Of a stretch of 64,000 nt of DNA, positions 33,016 through 42,356 are shown one piece after another. This DNA is from Alkalihalophilus pseudofirmus (lineage in GTDB: Bacteria > Bacillota > Bacilli > Bacillales > Bacillaceae_D). The notes under the pieces were generated by a model. That model did no database searches and was not told where the DNA came from. It worked only from the letters and a program-made list of their open reading frames with translations. The position numbers were made by a program, and so were the translations under genes. The DNA lies in the NCBI RefSeq assembly GCF_029094545.1, contig NZ_CP117835.1, positions 1,158,001 through 1,222,000 of the forward strand. The letters are read 5' to 3'. Within the stretch, counting starts at the first letter, position 1. Each line of letters begins with the position of its first letter.

Positions 33016-33216
33016 ATGTTTAGCCGTCTTATCTCAATTGTTAGTTTAATCTTGTCTTTTTACTTTGCTTACAAATATCGCTACCGTGTTATTAATGCAG
33101 TGCTCGGACGCCGTTGGCTACGGAAAGTAATTATCGGTTTTGCGATGCAGATCCCGATGATCAGAGACCGTATGCTAGGATCCGTTCTGCAGTCTAATCG
33201 ACCTCAAAATGTGTAA
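33016..33216 (+). CDS. Small membrane protein in YqgO position
   Basis: 66-aa protein with one hydrophobic segment at the N-terminus (SRLISIVSLILSFYFAY) and a basic second half. ATG 33016 is preferred over 33010 because AAGGAGGG (33002-33009) then has a 6-bp spacing. It lies 43 bp after nhaC and is followed by a terminator. Position between 5-FTHF cyclo-ligase and gluP suggests YqgO, but I do not recognise a family. Could be co-transcribed with nhaC. Confidence 0.55.
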   Translation: MFSRLISIVSLILSFYFAYKYRYRVINAVLGRRWLRKVIIGFAMQIPMIRDRMLGSVLQSNRPQNV

Positions 33217-33224
33217 CAAACAAG

Positions 33225-33275
33225 AAAGTCTGATGTTCACTTTAATGAAAGTTAAAGTATGGCATCAGACTTTTT
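33225..33275 (+). terminator. Long terminator hairpin
   Basis: Outer stem AAAGTCTGATG / CATCAGACTTT and inner stem CACTTTAA / TTAAAGT-TG, followed by TTTTT. Confidence 0.85.
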
Positions 33276-33358
33276 CGTATATATACATACTATAAGGCTT
33301 ATTAATGTCCTAACCTTTAGAGCCCTTGTTATACTATAAGGGATAGGAGGATTGTATC

Positions 33359-34129
33359 TTGAAAGTGAAGTGGAGTACGATATGTTTTGATTTAGATAAT
33401 ACGTTATATAACCATGAGTATGCTTTTAAGCGTGCGATTAAACAATGTTACTATACAAAACTTCATCAATGGAAGATATCCGTTGATCAAGCTCCTCCAT
33501 TTGAAGCATGGTTTACTACATTTAAATATTATTGCGATCATTTTTGGCCCGACCTTGAACATAAGAGGATGAGCAGGCTTGATTACAGAAGGGCTCGATA
33601 TGCTGAAGCGATGAGAGAACACCACCTTCCTGTAAAAATGGAAGAAGCAGATGACTTTCATAACGAGTATTACGAGATTGTCCATCAATTTGCAAAGCCT
33701 GACCCGATGATGGGGCCATTATTAAAATGGTTGTCGGATATTGGGGTAAAGGTTGGGATTTTGACGAACGGCCCTTCTATTACCCAGCGAAATAAGATAG
33801 AAGCTCTAGGGCTTAATCAATTTGTAGAAGAACAGCATCTCCTTATTTCTAGTGAAGCAGGGTTAGAAAAGCCTGATCCGCGTTTTTTTCATCTGATGGA
33901 ACAGACATTTCAGATGGGGAGGCATAGTCTTTTAAACACTGATACATTCTTATTTATAGGGGATTCATGGGAACAAGATGTAGAGGGCGCCGTGGCTGCC
34001 GGGTGGGATGCTGTATATTTGAATACAAGAGAGATAGAGCCTTCGAGCCATGTGAATGTAGTTACTAATGTACATTCTTTAAGCGACTTATATGTATGGC
34101 TTCAAACATATGGGAGAGGGGGCAGGTAG
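33359..34129 (+). CDS. HAD-family hydrolase (YjjG-like)
   Basis: Haloacid dehalogenase-superfamily phosphatase, 256 aa with a helical cap. Seen: motif I FDLDNTLY (residues 8-15), motif II ILTNG (about 138), motif III with EKPDPRFF (about 167-174), and motif IV FIGDSWEQDVEGAVAAGWD (about 200-218). TTG 33359 follows AGGAGG at 8 bp. GluP begins 1 bp after its stop, so the pair form an operon. Substrate unknown; YjjG-like members dephosphorylate non-canonical nucleotides. Confidence 0.83.
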   Translation: MKVKWSTICFDLDNTLYNHEYAFKRAIKQCYYTKLHQWKISVDQAPPFEAWFTTFKYYCDHFWPDLEHKRMSRLDYRRARYAEAMREHHLPVKMEEADDFHNEYYEIVHQFAKPDPMMGPLLKWLSDIGVKVGILTNGPSITQRNKIEALGLNQFVEEQHLLISSEAGLEKPDPRFFHLMEQTFQMGRHSLLNTDTFLFIGDSWEQDVEGAVAAGWDAVYLNTREIEPSSHVNVVTNVHSLSDLYVWLQTYGRGGR

Positions 34130-35668
34130 ATGTCCGTGTGGAAGCAGGATTTATATTTTTGGCAGCTTGTTCATCATTATGTAACAGAACGAGGCTTCCG
34201 CTTGTTATATGAAAAAAATAAAGAAGTGTGGCTTGAGGATGAGAACTCTAAGCCAAAACGGATCATTCGAATAGCTAGAAGAGATTTTGATTGGCAAAAT
34301 CAATTAAGAAAAGATGTCACCGAAACAGTTAAGAGAGCAGAGCTCCTTAGAAAACAATTAAAGCAAAAGAAAATAGCTGGTGAGAATATCTATATTTCGA
34401 TGTACCCTCCTGTGGATTCTTGGGATGATCTTACACGTCCTTTTTACTTGGGAAAAAAACAACAAACGATGATGAAAATGGTGTTGATTCCTAGTGGCCT
34501 AGAAGAGAAGAGAAGCGTAACGAGCGGTGAGTTGTCAAAAGATCTTATCCTCGCATTCCCTATTTATGAAGATATAGACATGGCAGAAGTCGTAATCGGC
34601 CGATTGAAGCGAGAGGTTAGACAACATACTAAGAAAAAAGAAGAGGAAGAGCGCTCTTTTTTCTTATACGGAAAACCAATTGCAACGTATGTGCTTTTAA
34701 TCATGATTGCGGTCATGTTTTATATCATAGAGCAAAATGGCGGAAGTACTCATGTACTGACTTTAATTGAGTTCGGAGCTAAGTATAATCCAGCTATTCT
34801 TGATGGGGAATGGTGGAGGTTTTTTAGCTCGATGTTTCTCCATATCGGGTTTATCCACTTATTCATGAATTCTTTAGCGCTCTTTTATTTAGGCGGAGCG
34901 GTTGAAAGAATGTATGGCACGAGCCGCTTTATTCTTATTTATTTTATTGCTGGATTAATTGGGTCGATCTCTAGTTTTGCTTTTAATGAGCAAGTAGCGG
35001 CAGGTGCTTCAGGGGCGATCTTTGGCCTCTTTGGTGCCCTTTTATACTTTGGTACAGCACAGCCTAAACTGTTTTTTAGAACGATGGGAATGAATGTCCT
35101 TGTCATTTTAGGAATTAATTTAGTTTTTGGCTTCGTGATGCCGATGATTGATAACGGTGCCCATATTGGTGGTCTTGTTGGCGGTTTTCTAGCAGCCGCG
35201 CTCGTTCAGCTGCCGAAAGAAAAAGGGCGGCCGAGGCAGATTTTTTACCTCTTAGGCACCATTATTCTTGCTCTCAGCCTTTTTTGGTTAGGTCACATAA
35301 AAGAAGACCAACAAATGTCCTCTTTATTATCATTACAGCTTGCCCAAGAGTATATGCAGGAAGGCCGGTTTGATGAAGCCTACCCATTGATTGAGACTGT
35401 TCTAGAAGAGGAGAATGATAATCCTGAGGCTTATTTCTTGATGGCTTATTTAGAGTATGAATTCGGGCAGTATGAAAAGGCGAGAGAATCGCTCTTAAAA
35501 ACCGTTGAATTAAGACCTTCTTTCCATGAGGCCCACTACAATCTAGCCCTGACTCACTCAAGGTTAGGTAATACAGAGGAAGCAATAGCCTCATTAGAAG
35601 AAGCCATTGCCCTCGCTCCGGAAGAAGAAGATTATCAAGCATTATATGATGATATAATGACTGACTAA
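34130..35668 (+). CDS. gluP: Rhomboid intramembrane serine protease GluP with TPR domain
   Basis: 512 aa. About 1-180 is a soluble N-terminal domain; 185-385 holds the rhomboid core with seven helices. Catalytic Ser is in GASGAIFG (S294) and catalytic His in GAHIGG (H345). About 400-512 carries TPR-like repeats (EYMQEGRFDEAYPLIE, then NPEAYFLMAYLEYEFGQYEK, then LALTHSRLGNTEEAIASLEE). This matches YqgP/GluP of B. subtilis, which cleaves membrane proteins such as the magnesium transporter MgtE. Directly adjacent to the HAD gene. Confidence 0.92.
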   Translation: MSVWKQDLYFWQLVHHYVTERGFRLLYEKNKEVWLEDENSKPKRIIRIARRDFDWQNQLRKDVTETVKRAELLRKQLKQKKIAGENIYISMYPPVDSWDDLTRPFYLGKKQQTMMKMVLIPSGLEEKRSVTSGELSKDLILAFPIYEDIDMAEVVIGRLKREVRQHTKKKEEEERSFFLYGKPIATYVLLIMIAVMFYIIEQNGGSTHVLTLIEFGAKYNPAILDGEWWRFFSSMFLHIGFIHLFMNSLALFYLGGAVERMYGTSRFILIYFIAGLIGSISSFAFNEQVAAGASGAIFGLFGALLYFGTAQPKLFFRTMGMNVLVILGINLVFGFVMPMIDNGAHIGGLVGGFLAAALVQLPKEKGRPRQIFYLLGTIILALSLFWLGHIKEDQQMSSLLSLQLAQEYMQEGRFDEAYPLIETVLEEENDNPEAYFLMAYLEYEFGQYEKARESLLKTVELRPSFHEAHYNLALTHSRLGNTEEAIASLEEAIALAPEEEDYQALYDDIMTD

Positions 35669-35675
35669 CTAATAA

Positions 35676-36560
35676 CTATTCGGCTGCAGGAATTGATTGC
35701 ATTAACTGAATAGGTGTATCGTCAGCTGTTCTAAATAAAATAAATACATGATCTGGATTTTCTTTTGGAATAACGATTAACGGCACGGTGCTGCCTATCG
35801 GGCTTACTGCTGTGCCGTTAAGGTCGATTCCTAATACATAGTTTTTATATAATCCTTCCCAAAGCCCCCCTAGAAATTTAGTTGTCTCCTCCATCGTTAA
35901 ACCAGGAATAGACTCTGATTGATACGTATCTATTTTCGTAAGCGGGATCCGTCGGTATTGTGATGATGGAATTTGATAGTATTCAAACAGATCATCCCAG
36001 TCATACGTTTGCTGCTGCTCTAAAATATAGTCAAGTATTCGTTTACTCTCTTTATCCTCAGCTGTTTCTGGAATCTTAAAAGCATGAAGCGGACTTAGCG
36101 GCGAGTCAATCACATAAAGCTGATCAAAGCTGATAGCTTGGGCGCTTCTAAATTCGTTATTCGGTCTTCTAAGCTCAGCATGATGGAATGTGATCACTTC
36201 ATAGTGGCCGCTATCCTCTGCTGATACTTCTTTTTGCTGTGCTAAAAGCTCCGTATTTTCTTCCCACTTAGACATCGTATCTTTTAATACCCCATCTTCA
36301 AATAAAAGAGAAACATCTTGTCTAATTGCCGCTTCTTCATTAAGTACGGACAACGTATCCCATCTTAGCTTATATTCATCTTCATCCGTCGACTGCAGAA
36401 ATTCTAAGTTTGAGCTTGCTTCGGTATAGGTTGCATTAGGATCGATCGGAAAGGTTATTAACGTTTCACGCAGGTAATTTGGCTTTCCGTAAATAGATAA
36501 AAATAAGCCGACGACAAGAGCTGCCGCACATACTGTTAGTAAGATCGTTCGTTTTCTCAT
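35676..36560 (-). CDS. Membrane-anchored protein of unknown function
   Basis: 294-aa protein with one N-terminal helix (about residues 5-24) and a long extracytoplasmic domain without motifs I recognise; a polar, acidic body with many Glu/Asp/Tyr. ATG 36560 has GGAGGGG upstream; the in-frame extension to 36671 lacks a ribosome binding site and would bury the helix. It is divergent from the SpoVAF-like gene by 125 bp and converges on gluP. It could be a sporulation or germination partner; there is no direct evidence. Confidence 0.6.
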   Translation of the reverse strand: MRKRTILLTVCAAALVVGLFLSIYGKPNYLRETLITFPIDPNATYTEASSNLEFLQSTDEDEYKLRWDTLSVLNEEAAIRQDVSLLFEDGVLKDTMSKWEENTELLAQQKEVSAEDSGHYEVITFHHAELRRPNNEFRSAQAISFDQLYVIDSPLSPLHAFKIPETAEDKESKRILDYILEQQQTYDWDDLFEYYQIPSSQYRRIPLTKIDTYQSESIPGLTMEETTKFLGGLWEGLYKNYVLGIDLNGTAVSPIGSTVPLIVIPKENPDHVFILFRTADDTPIQLMQSIPAAE

Positions 36561-36684
36561 AATAAGCCCCTCCATTTGGACAAACGGTTGCCTCATGTAT
36601 ATGAAGGTACTTATGCAATTATGAGCTAGATGCATGGTATGACCAACTTTTGCAAATAATGAGGAAGACATTGGAGGTGGTTAT

Positions 36685-38148
36685 ATGGGTGATACAGAAG
36701 TCAAACATCGAGTTTCAAATGAGTATACGAAAAATATATCTTTTTTGAAAAAAGAACTAGCAGTAGACGATAGTTTTGACATTATCTACTTGGAGCTTGA
36801 ACATGCCGGCAGGCAGATGGGACTCTTTTTAGTTGATGGCTTTGCAAAAGATTCAGCTTTAACGCAAATTCAGCGTGAGCTATCAATGACCACAGAAAGC
36901 ATGCTTAATGAAAAGCCGCTCGATAAATTAATAAAAAGCCGAATTCCTTACGTGGAGATCGAAACGACTGATGATTTAGATAATGTAGTAGACCAAGTAC
37001 TAGCAGGACCAGCAGCATTAGTAGTTGAAGGATGCGACTACGTTATCTTGCTCGATACAAGAGAGTATCCTGTACGTGGACCTGAAGAACCAGATACAGA
37101 GCAAGTCATACGAGGCTCGAAAGATGGATTTGTCGAAACGCTCGTTATGAATGCGGCACTTATCAGAAGACGTATTCGCGATCGAACAATGCGGGTTGAA
37201 TATGTGCAGGTAGGAAGACGCTCAAAAACGGATTTAGCGATTACCTATATAGCGGATATTGCTGATGACAAGTATGTAAAAGAAATTAAATCAGCATTAG
37301 AAAAAATTGATACCGACGGCCTGCCGATGGGAGACAAAACAATTGAGGAGTTTATTTTTGGGCATCATTATAACCCTTATCCACTTGTGCGTTATACCGA
37401 GCGTCCGGATGTAGCTGCCACCCATCTTTTTGAGGGGCATATTATTATCATGGTGGACGGCTCTCCTAGTGTGATGATCAGTCCGACAACATTCTGGCAT
37501 CATATGCAGCATGCAGAGGAGTACAGACAGAAGCCTTTGATTGGTCTCGGCTTGCGTTTAGTACGTTTCATTGCGGTCTGGGCTTCGATTTTCCTGCTTC
37601 CTCTATGGTACTTGCTTGCGACAAATGACAATTTCGGACCACAAGCGCTCACGTACATTGGTTCAGAGGAAGTTGGCAGCGTGCCATTATTTGCTCAATT
37701 TTTGATCGCGGAAATAGGAATTGAAATGTTGAGGATGGCGGCCATACATACCCCTAATGCCTTAGCTACAGCACTAGGGTTAGTGTCTGCTCTATTAATA
37801 GGTGAAGTGGCAATCAATGTAGGATTATTTTCACCGGAAGTCGTTCTTTATCTAGCGGTTGCTGCTGTAGGTTCATTTGCGACACCTAGTTATGAAATGA
37901 GTCTTGCTAACCGGTTTATTAGAGTAGCTCTTTTAATAAGTGCAGCTGCCTTCCACTTAGGCGGCTACTTAGTAGGAGTTACGTTATGGATCCTGCTGCT
38001 TGTCCGAACGAGAGTGCTTGATATGCCTTATCTATGGCCGTTTATCCCATTTAACGTAAGAGCGATGCGCGATGTTTTATTTAGAGCGCCCATGCCGCTT
38101 AAAAATAGACGACCGGTTTCTCTGCATCCACAGGACCCCGATCGGTAA
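36685..38148 (+). CDS. spoVAF: GerA-family spore germination protein, SpoVAF-like
   Basis: 487-aa protein: a soluble N-terminal half (about 1-280) and a membrane half with four to five helices (about 290-460). The segment RPDVAATHLFEGH, then SPSVMISPTTFWHHMQHAEEYR, then GLGLRLVRFIAVW is characteristic of SpoVAF (an inner-membrane spore protein). SpoVAF normally sits in the spoVA operon; here it stands alone, so it could be a paralog. GGAGGTGG precedes the ATG. Expected to be made in the forespore. Confidence 0.78.
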   Translation: MGDTEVKHRVSNEYTKNISFLKKELAVDDSFDIIYLELEHAGRQMGLFLVDGFAKDSALTQIQRELSMTTESMLNEKPLDKLIKSRIPYVEIETTDDLDNVVDQVLAGPAALVVEGCDYVILLDTREYPVRGPEEPDTEQVIRGSKDGFVETLVMNAALIRRRIRDRTMRVEYVQVGRRSKTDLAITYIADIADDKYVKEIKSALEKIDTDGLPMGDKTIEEFIFGHHYNPYPLVRYTERPDVAATHLFEGHIIIMVDGSPSVMISPTTFWHHMQHAEEYRQKPLIGLGLRLVRFIAVWASIFLLPLWYLLATNDNFGPQALTYIGSEEVGSVPLFAQFLIAEIGIEMLRMAAIHTPNALATALGLVSALLIGEVAINVGLFSPEVVLYLAVAAVGSFATPSYEMSLANRFIRVALLISAAAFHLGGYLVGVTLWILLLVRTRVLDMPYLWPFIPFNVRAMRDVLFRAPMPLKNRRPVSLHPQDPDR

Positions 38149-38171
38149 AAGGAATCAGAAAAAAATCTCAG

Positions 38172-38214
38172 GAAAAAGCCTCAGTCTGTCAAATAACAAG
38201 ACTGAGGCTTTTTT
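38172..38214. terminator. Bidirectional terminator between spoVAF-like gene and yueI-like gene
   Basis: Stem AAAAAGCCTCAGTCT / AGACTGAGGCTTTTT with a 10-nt loop, T runs on both strands. Confidence 0.92.
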
Positions 38215-38609
38215 TATAGTTCGTTCATATCTTGCTTGTACCAGTCATCCTCGATGACAAAAGACGTTTTGCTGATGGCAGTTGCAGCATCAGCAAGAAC
38301 AAGTCCAAATGGTGTTTCTGATGTTGGAGTAACAATTGTAAAAGGGACTGATTGTTGATTTGCTTCTTTAATGTAATTCGAATAAATGCTATAAGATAAA
38401 TTTCCATTTAAGAAAAGTTTGAGGTTTTGTTTCGTTTTCATCAGCTGAATGACTTCTGCGTATGTACCAGTTTTCATCACTTGGCTTTTTGTTAGGGCAA
38501 TATGAATTCTTTCAGCGAAATTGGAGAGGAACAATGCTTTCTCTTCAGGTTTTAATTCAGGTGTTCCGTAAATAGCGTGATCGAGTACTTCCTTCATTTT
38601 TTTGTCCAT
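38214..38609 (-). CDS. YueI-family protein (DUF1694)
   Basis: 131-aa cytoplasmic protein of the DUF1694/YueI family, function unknown. The GTPELKPEEKALFLSNFAERI N-terminus (split: residues 15-35) and FGLVLADAATAI in the C-terminal half are typical; the fold resembles a ribosomal L7Ae-like protein in some members. GAGGGATCC precedes ATG 38609 (minus strand). Monocistronic. Confidence 0.75.
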   Translation of the reverse strand: MDKKMKEVLDHAIYGTPELKPEEKALFLSNFAERIHIALTKSQVMKTGTYAEVIQLMKTKQNLKLFLNGNLSYSIYSNYIKEANQQSVPFTIVTPTSETPFGLVLADAATAISKTSFVIEDDWYKQDMNEL

Positions 38610-38825
38610 GATGGATCCCTCTTTCCTAGTTCTGACTTCCCTTTTGATGATTTCTTGTCCTTAATTTGGACAATGGACATATCATAGCATAGAGAGGTTT
38701 ACTACGTATACGAAATAAGCTTGACGTAGGTTTCATTTTCCATGCTTAGGATCATGAAATACCTTAATAAGCATTTTACATGCAGTTAATATACATTCCT
38801 TAAATAAACGAGGGGAGAGGTTGGA

Positions 38826-39338
38826 ATGTGGTTTGGAATAATGATGTTATTTTTTGTCTTTGCTTTAGGGTTCACGCTAGGCGGTCTTTTAAGTACACCT
38901 AAACAGCCGCCACAGTTAATGCACGTTATTTTATTTAGTTTTGTCTTTGGCGTATTAACTTATTTAGGCATGCTAAGCGGAATGTTTGTCACAAGCTGGT
39001 TTGCTTTTGGCTTTATTGAGATCATTATAGTTATCCTAACTTTCCTTTTCATTATTGCCTCTGTCACAAATTTTCATCCTACATTTGGTTTTTTTGGGCA
39101 CGGAAGACCGATTGTGCTTATCTTATTATCTTCGTTGTTTTTTGTGATGGGTTTTGAATGGGGAATTGTAGAACTTAGAACTTTTTTTACAGTAAGTGCG
39201 GCAATCTTATTTTTTTGTGCCATATGTCTCGGATTGTTTATTCAGCAGCAAATTCAAGCGTTGTTATGGCGTTATTCGTACATTGTTTACTTACCGCTCA
39301 TTTGGCTTCTTTTCGTAACCATCATAAAGCTGTTATAA
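38826..39338 (+). CDS. Predicted five-helix membrane protein, unknown
   Basis: 170-aa hydrophobic protein with five predicted helices separated by short loops. No conserved motif is recognised. GAGGGGAGAGG precedes ATG 38826. YqgQ starts 19 bp after its stop and glcK follows, so it heads the yqgQ-glcK operon. A TAATGAGTCC spacer joins it to yqgQ. Confidence 0.65.
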   Translation: MWFGIMMLFFVFALGFTLGGLLSTPKQPPQLMHVILFSFVFGVLTYLGMLSGMFVTSWFAFGFIEIIIVILTFLFIIASVTNFHPTFGFFGHGRPIVLILLSSLFFVMGFEWGIVELRTFFTVSAAILFFCAICLGLFIQQQIQALLWRYSYIVYLPLIWLLFVTIIKLL

Positions 39339-39357
39339 TGAGTCCGAGGTGAGCGTC

Positions 39358-39540
39358 ATGAACACATTATTTGACGTGATGCAGCTGCTTAAAAAATATG
39401 GAATTTTTATTTATACGGGAGAGCGGGCTGTTGACTTAGAGTTGATGGAAGAAGAAGTTCGTGAACTGTATGAAATGAAAATGATTGAAGCAGAAAAATT
39501 TCAAAAGGCATTGCTGCTTATTAGACGTGAAAAAACTTAA
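39358..39540 (+). CDS. yqgQ: YqgQ family protein (DUF910)
   Basis: 60-aa protein of the YqgQ family, all helical, conserved next to glucokinase in Bacilli. ATG 39358 is chosen because GAGGTGAGC lies 5-8 bp upstream. Function unknown; possibly nucleic acid binding, as suggested for the family. glcK begins 38 bp after the stop. Confidence 0.82.
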   Translation: MNTLFDVMQLLKKYGIFIYTGERAVDLELMEEEVRELYEMKMIEAEKFQKALLLIRREKT

Positions 39541-39578
39541 GCATGAAAAAACAGAATAGTAAAGGTGGAGTATAACGA

Positions 39579-40568
39579 TTGAGTACAACGACGAAAAAAT
39601 GGTATGTAGGTGTTGACCTAGGCGGGACAACAATTAAGATGGCGTTCATTACTTCATACGGTGAAATTGTATCAAAATGGGAAATTCCAACAAATACCGA
39701 GGATGGCGGAATTCATATCACGATGGATATTGCAAAATCCATTGATCATAAATTGAACGAGCTAAACCAAGAAAAAGAACATTTAGCAGCGATCGGCATG
39801 GGGGCTCCTGGCTTTATTGAAATGGAAACAGGATTTATCTATCAAGCTGTTAACATTGGGTGGAAAGACTTCCCTCTTAAAGACCGGCTTGAAGTGGAAA
39901 CAGGCCTTCCTGTGACAGTTGATAATGATGCAAATATCGCAGCATTAGGAGAGATGTGGCGCGGTGCTGGTGATGGTGCCAAAAATCTTCTTTGCGTTAC
40001 GCTTGGGACAGGTGTTGGTGGCGGTATTATCGCTAATGGACAAATCCTTCACGGTGCTAGCGGGATGGCTGGAGAGATCGGCCATATTACATCTGTTACA
40101 AAGGGCGGTGCTCCGTGTAATTGCGGGAAAACAGGCTGCTTAGAAACGATTGCTTCTGCAACAGGTATTGCCCGGCTTGCTACTGAGGCAGTTGCCGTAT
40201 CAAATGAACCTAGTTTATTAAAGGAACAGTTTGATACATTAGGTTCTTTAACTTCAAAAGATGTATTTGAAGCACTTGCTAAAGGCGATCATTTAGCAGA
40301 ACGAGTATTGGATGAAACGGCTTCTTATCTTGGCGTAGCAATCGCGAACCTTTCAAATGCACTAAATCCAGAGAAAATTGTCATTGGCGGCGGAGTATCA
40401 AAAGCTGGCGATGCATTACTTGAGCCACTAAGAACCTATTTTAATCAGTATGCATTAGAACGTGTGGCGAGCAGTGCCGAGTTTAAAATTGCGACTTTAG
40501 GTAATGATGCAGGTGTAATCGGCGGTGCTTGGCTGGCTAAACAAAAGCTGAATCAGACACATTATTAA
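39579..40568 (+). CDS. glcK: Glucokinase (ROK family)
   Basis: Phosphorylates glucose with ATP to enter glycolysis. 329 aa. N-terminal phosphate-binding GVDLGGTTIKM (residues 10-20), sugar-binding EIGH, and the ROK zinc motif CNCGKTGCLE (about 180-189). TTG start at 39579 after AAGGTGGAG. It matches B. subtilis GlcK (YqgR) in place and motifs. Cotranscribed with yqgQ. Confidence 0.93.
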   Translation: MSTTTKKWYVGVDLGGTTIKMAFITSYGEIVSKWEIPTNTEDGGIHITMDIAKSIDHKLNELNQEKEHLAAIGMGAPGFIEMETGFIYQAVNIGWKDFPLKDRLEVETGLPVTVDNDANIAALGEMWRGAGDGAKNLLCVTLGTGVGGGIIANGQILHGASGMAGEIGHITSVTKGGAPCNCGKTGCLETIASATGIARLATEAVAVSNEPSLLKEQFDTLGSLTSKDVFEALAKGDHLAERVLDETASYLGVAIANLSNALNPEKIVIGGGVSKAGDALLEPLRTYFNQYALERVASSAEFKIATLGNDAGVIGGAWLAKQKLNQTHY

Positions 40569-40605
40569 GAGCTGCTACATACTATAAAATAGGACAACTC
40601 ATATA

Positions 40606-40630
40606 CATGACCACCGTTTTGTTGGTCATG
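40606..40630 (+). terminator. Hairpin between glcK and aspartase
   Basis: Stem CATGACCA / TGGTCATG with a 9-nt loop. It lacks a T tail, so it may be a weak terminator or a regulatory hairpin of the aspA leader. Confidence 0.45.
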
Positions 40631-40706
40631 CTAAGACTAATAAGACTACAGGAAGATTATAAAAAAATAAAAAGATATGAACGGACAGAGAGGACGAATA
40701 ACAACA

Positions 40707-42122
40707 ATGACTGACTATCGAACGGAACGCGATTTATTAGGTGAAAAAGAAGTGCCAAAGGATGCTTATTACGGTATTCAAACGATGAGGGCACGTGAGA
40801 ACTTTCCTATCACAGGATATCCTCCGCACCCTGAATTAATTCGCGCTTTTGGTTATGTGAAAAAAGCTGCAGCTATGGCCAATCGTGATGTTGGAGTGCT
40901 GCAAACAAATATTGCCGATGCAATCATTACTGCAGCTGAAGATGTCATTGAAGGGAAATTAAATGATCAATTTATCGTCGATTCGATTCAAGGCGGTGCC
41001 GGTACTTCATTCAATATGAATGCAAACGAAGTCATTGCTAATCGTGCGATTGAAATTTTAGGCGGGGAAAAAGGCGAGTATATGAAAGTAAGTCCAAACA
41101 CACATGTGAATATGGCGCAATCGACAAATGATGCTTTCCCAACGGCTATTCACATTGCAAGCTTAAACTTAGCTAAAGGGCTTACGGATTCATTAAATGA
41201 GTTAATCGAAGCGATGCATGAAAAAGAGAAAGAATTTGATGACGTCTTAAAAATGGGACGAACTCATCTGCAAGACGCGGTGCCTATTCGCTTAGGACAG
41301 GAATTTGGTGCTTATAGACGAGTTCTTACAAGAGACCTAGGCCGCTTAACTCGCTCAGTCGAGCACCTGTATGAAATTAATTTAGGAGCAACTGCTGTAG
41401 GAACGGGACTTAATGCAAAAGTTGAATATATTGATAAAGTTTCTAAGTATTTAGCTGATATTACAGATCACCCATTTGAAACTGCAGAAGATTTAGTTGA
41501 TGCGACTCAGAACACCGATGCGTATACAGAATTATCAAGTGCGATGAAAATTATGGCGATTAACTTATCAAAGATTGCAAATGACCTTCGCCTAATGAGC
41601 TCTGGACCGCGGACAGGCTTGAATGAAATTAATTTGCCGCCAAGACAGCCAGGTTCATCTATTATGCCAGGAAAAGTGAATCCGGTGATGTGTGAAGTAA
41701 TGAACCAGGTGTCATTCCAAGTGATAGGAAACGATCAAACGATCAGCCTTGCTTCAGAAGCAGGTCAGCTTGAGCTAAATGTCATGGAGCCGGTGCTTGT
41801 ATTCAACCTTCTACAATCGCTGTCGATTTTACAAAATGGAATGAAAGTATTCCGTGAATATGCGATTGAAGGAATTACAGCAAACATTGAGCATTGTCGT
41901 GAGATGGTTGAGCGCAGTGTAGGGATTATTACAGCGATTAATCCGCATGTAGGATATGAAGTGGCGACACGTATTGCAAAAGAAGCCATTCAAACGGATC
42001 GTCCTGTTCGTGAAATTTGTCTGGAAAGAGGCATTTTAACAGAAGAAGAACTAAATGAAATTCTCGATCCTAAAGAAATGACGAATCCAGGAATTGCAGG
42101 AGCAAGGTTTATTTACGGCTAA
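40707..42122 (+). CDS. aspA: Aspartate ammonia-lyase (aspartase)
   Basis: Reversibly converts L-aspartate to fumarate and ammonia. 471 aa from ATG 40707. Superfamily signature [12 protein letters not shown] (about 316-327). The Asp-specific features MNMNANEVIANRA and [11 protein letters not shown] are present, distinguishing it from fumarase (54273). Another ATG at 40677 gives 10 extra residues starting MNGQ, which resembles the AnsB N-terminus. AGAGGACG (40688-40695) is at long spacing for 40707, so the start is uncertain. The terminator is at 42127-42169. Confidence 0.93.
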   Translation: MTDYRTERDLLGEKEVPKDAYYGIQTMRARENFPITGYPPHPELIRAFGYVKKAAAMANRDVGVLQTNIADAIITAAEDVIEGKLNDQFIVDSIQGGAGTSFNMNANEVIANRAIEILGGEKGEYMKVSPNTHVNMAQSTNDAFPTAIHIASLNLAKGLTDSLNELIEAMHEKEKEFDDVLKMGRTHLQDAVPIRLGQEFGAYRRVLTRDLGRLTRSVEHLYEINLGATAVGTGLNAKVEYIDKVSKYLADITDHPFETAEDLVDATQNTDAYTELSSAMKIMAINLSKIANDLRLMSSGPRTGLNEINLPPRQPGSSIMPGKVNPVMCEVMNQVSFQVIGNDQTISLASEAGQLELNVMEPVLVFNLLQSLSILQNGMKVFREYAIEGITANIEHCREMVERSVGIITAINPHVGYEVATRIAKEAIQTDRPVREICLERGILTEEELNEILDPKEMTNPGIAGARFIYG

Positions 42123-42126
42123 ATCT

Positions 42127-42169
42127 AAAAAACACATTATCCCTTTTTAGGTGGTAATGTGTTTTTTTT
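42127..42169 (+). terminator. Terminator after aspartase
   Basis: Stem AAAAACACATTA / TAATGTGTTTTT with a 15-nt loop and a T run. Confidence 0.87.
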
Positions 42170-42356
42170 ATTTCGTTAATGCGTTTTGTGAAACTTTTTA
42201 CTTGAATAAACGTCTAATTAAGTAGAGGTTAGAATTTAATTGGATAGAAAATGAAAAAAATTCCTACATAAATCACAAAATAATGCTCTAAGATTATTGT
42301 TGTTCCATCAATCCCATGCGATAATGTGAAAATACTAGAAAGAAAGGAGGGGGAAT

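Noticed and set aside
40677-40706. Extended N-terminus of aspartase from ATG 40677.
   Set aside because: No ribosome binding site precedes it; kept only as an alternative because MNGQ resembles AnsB.
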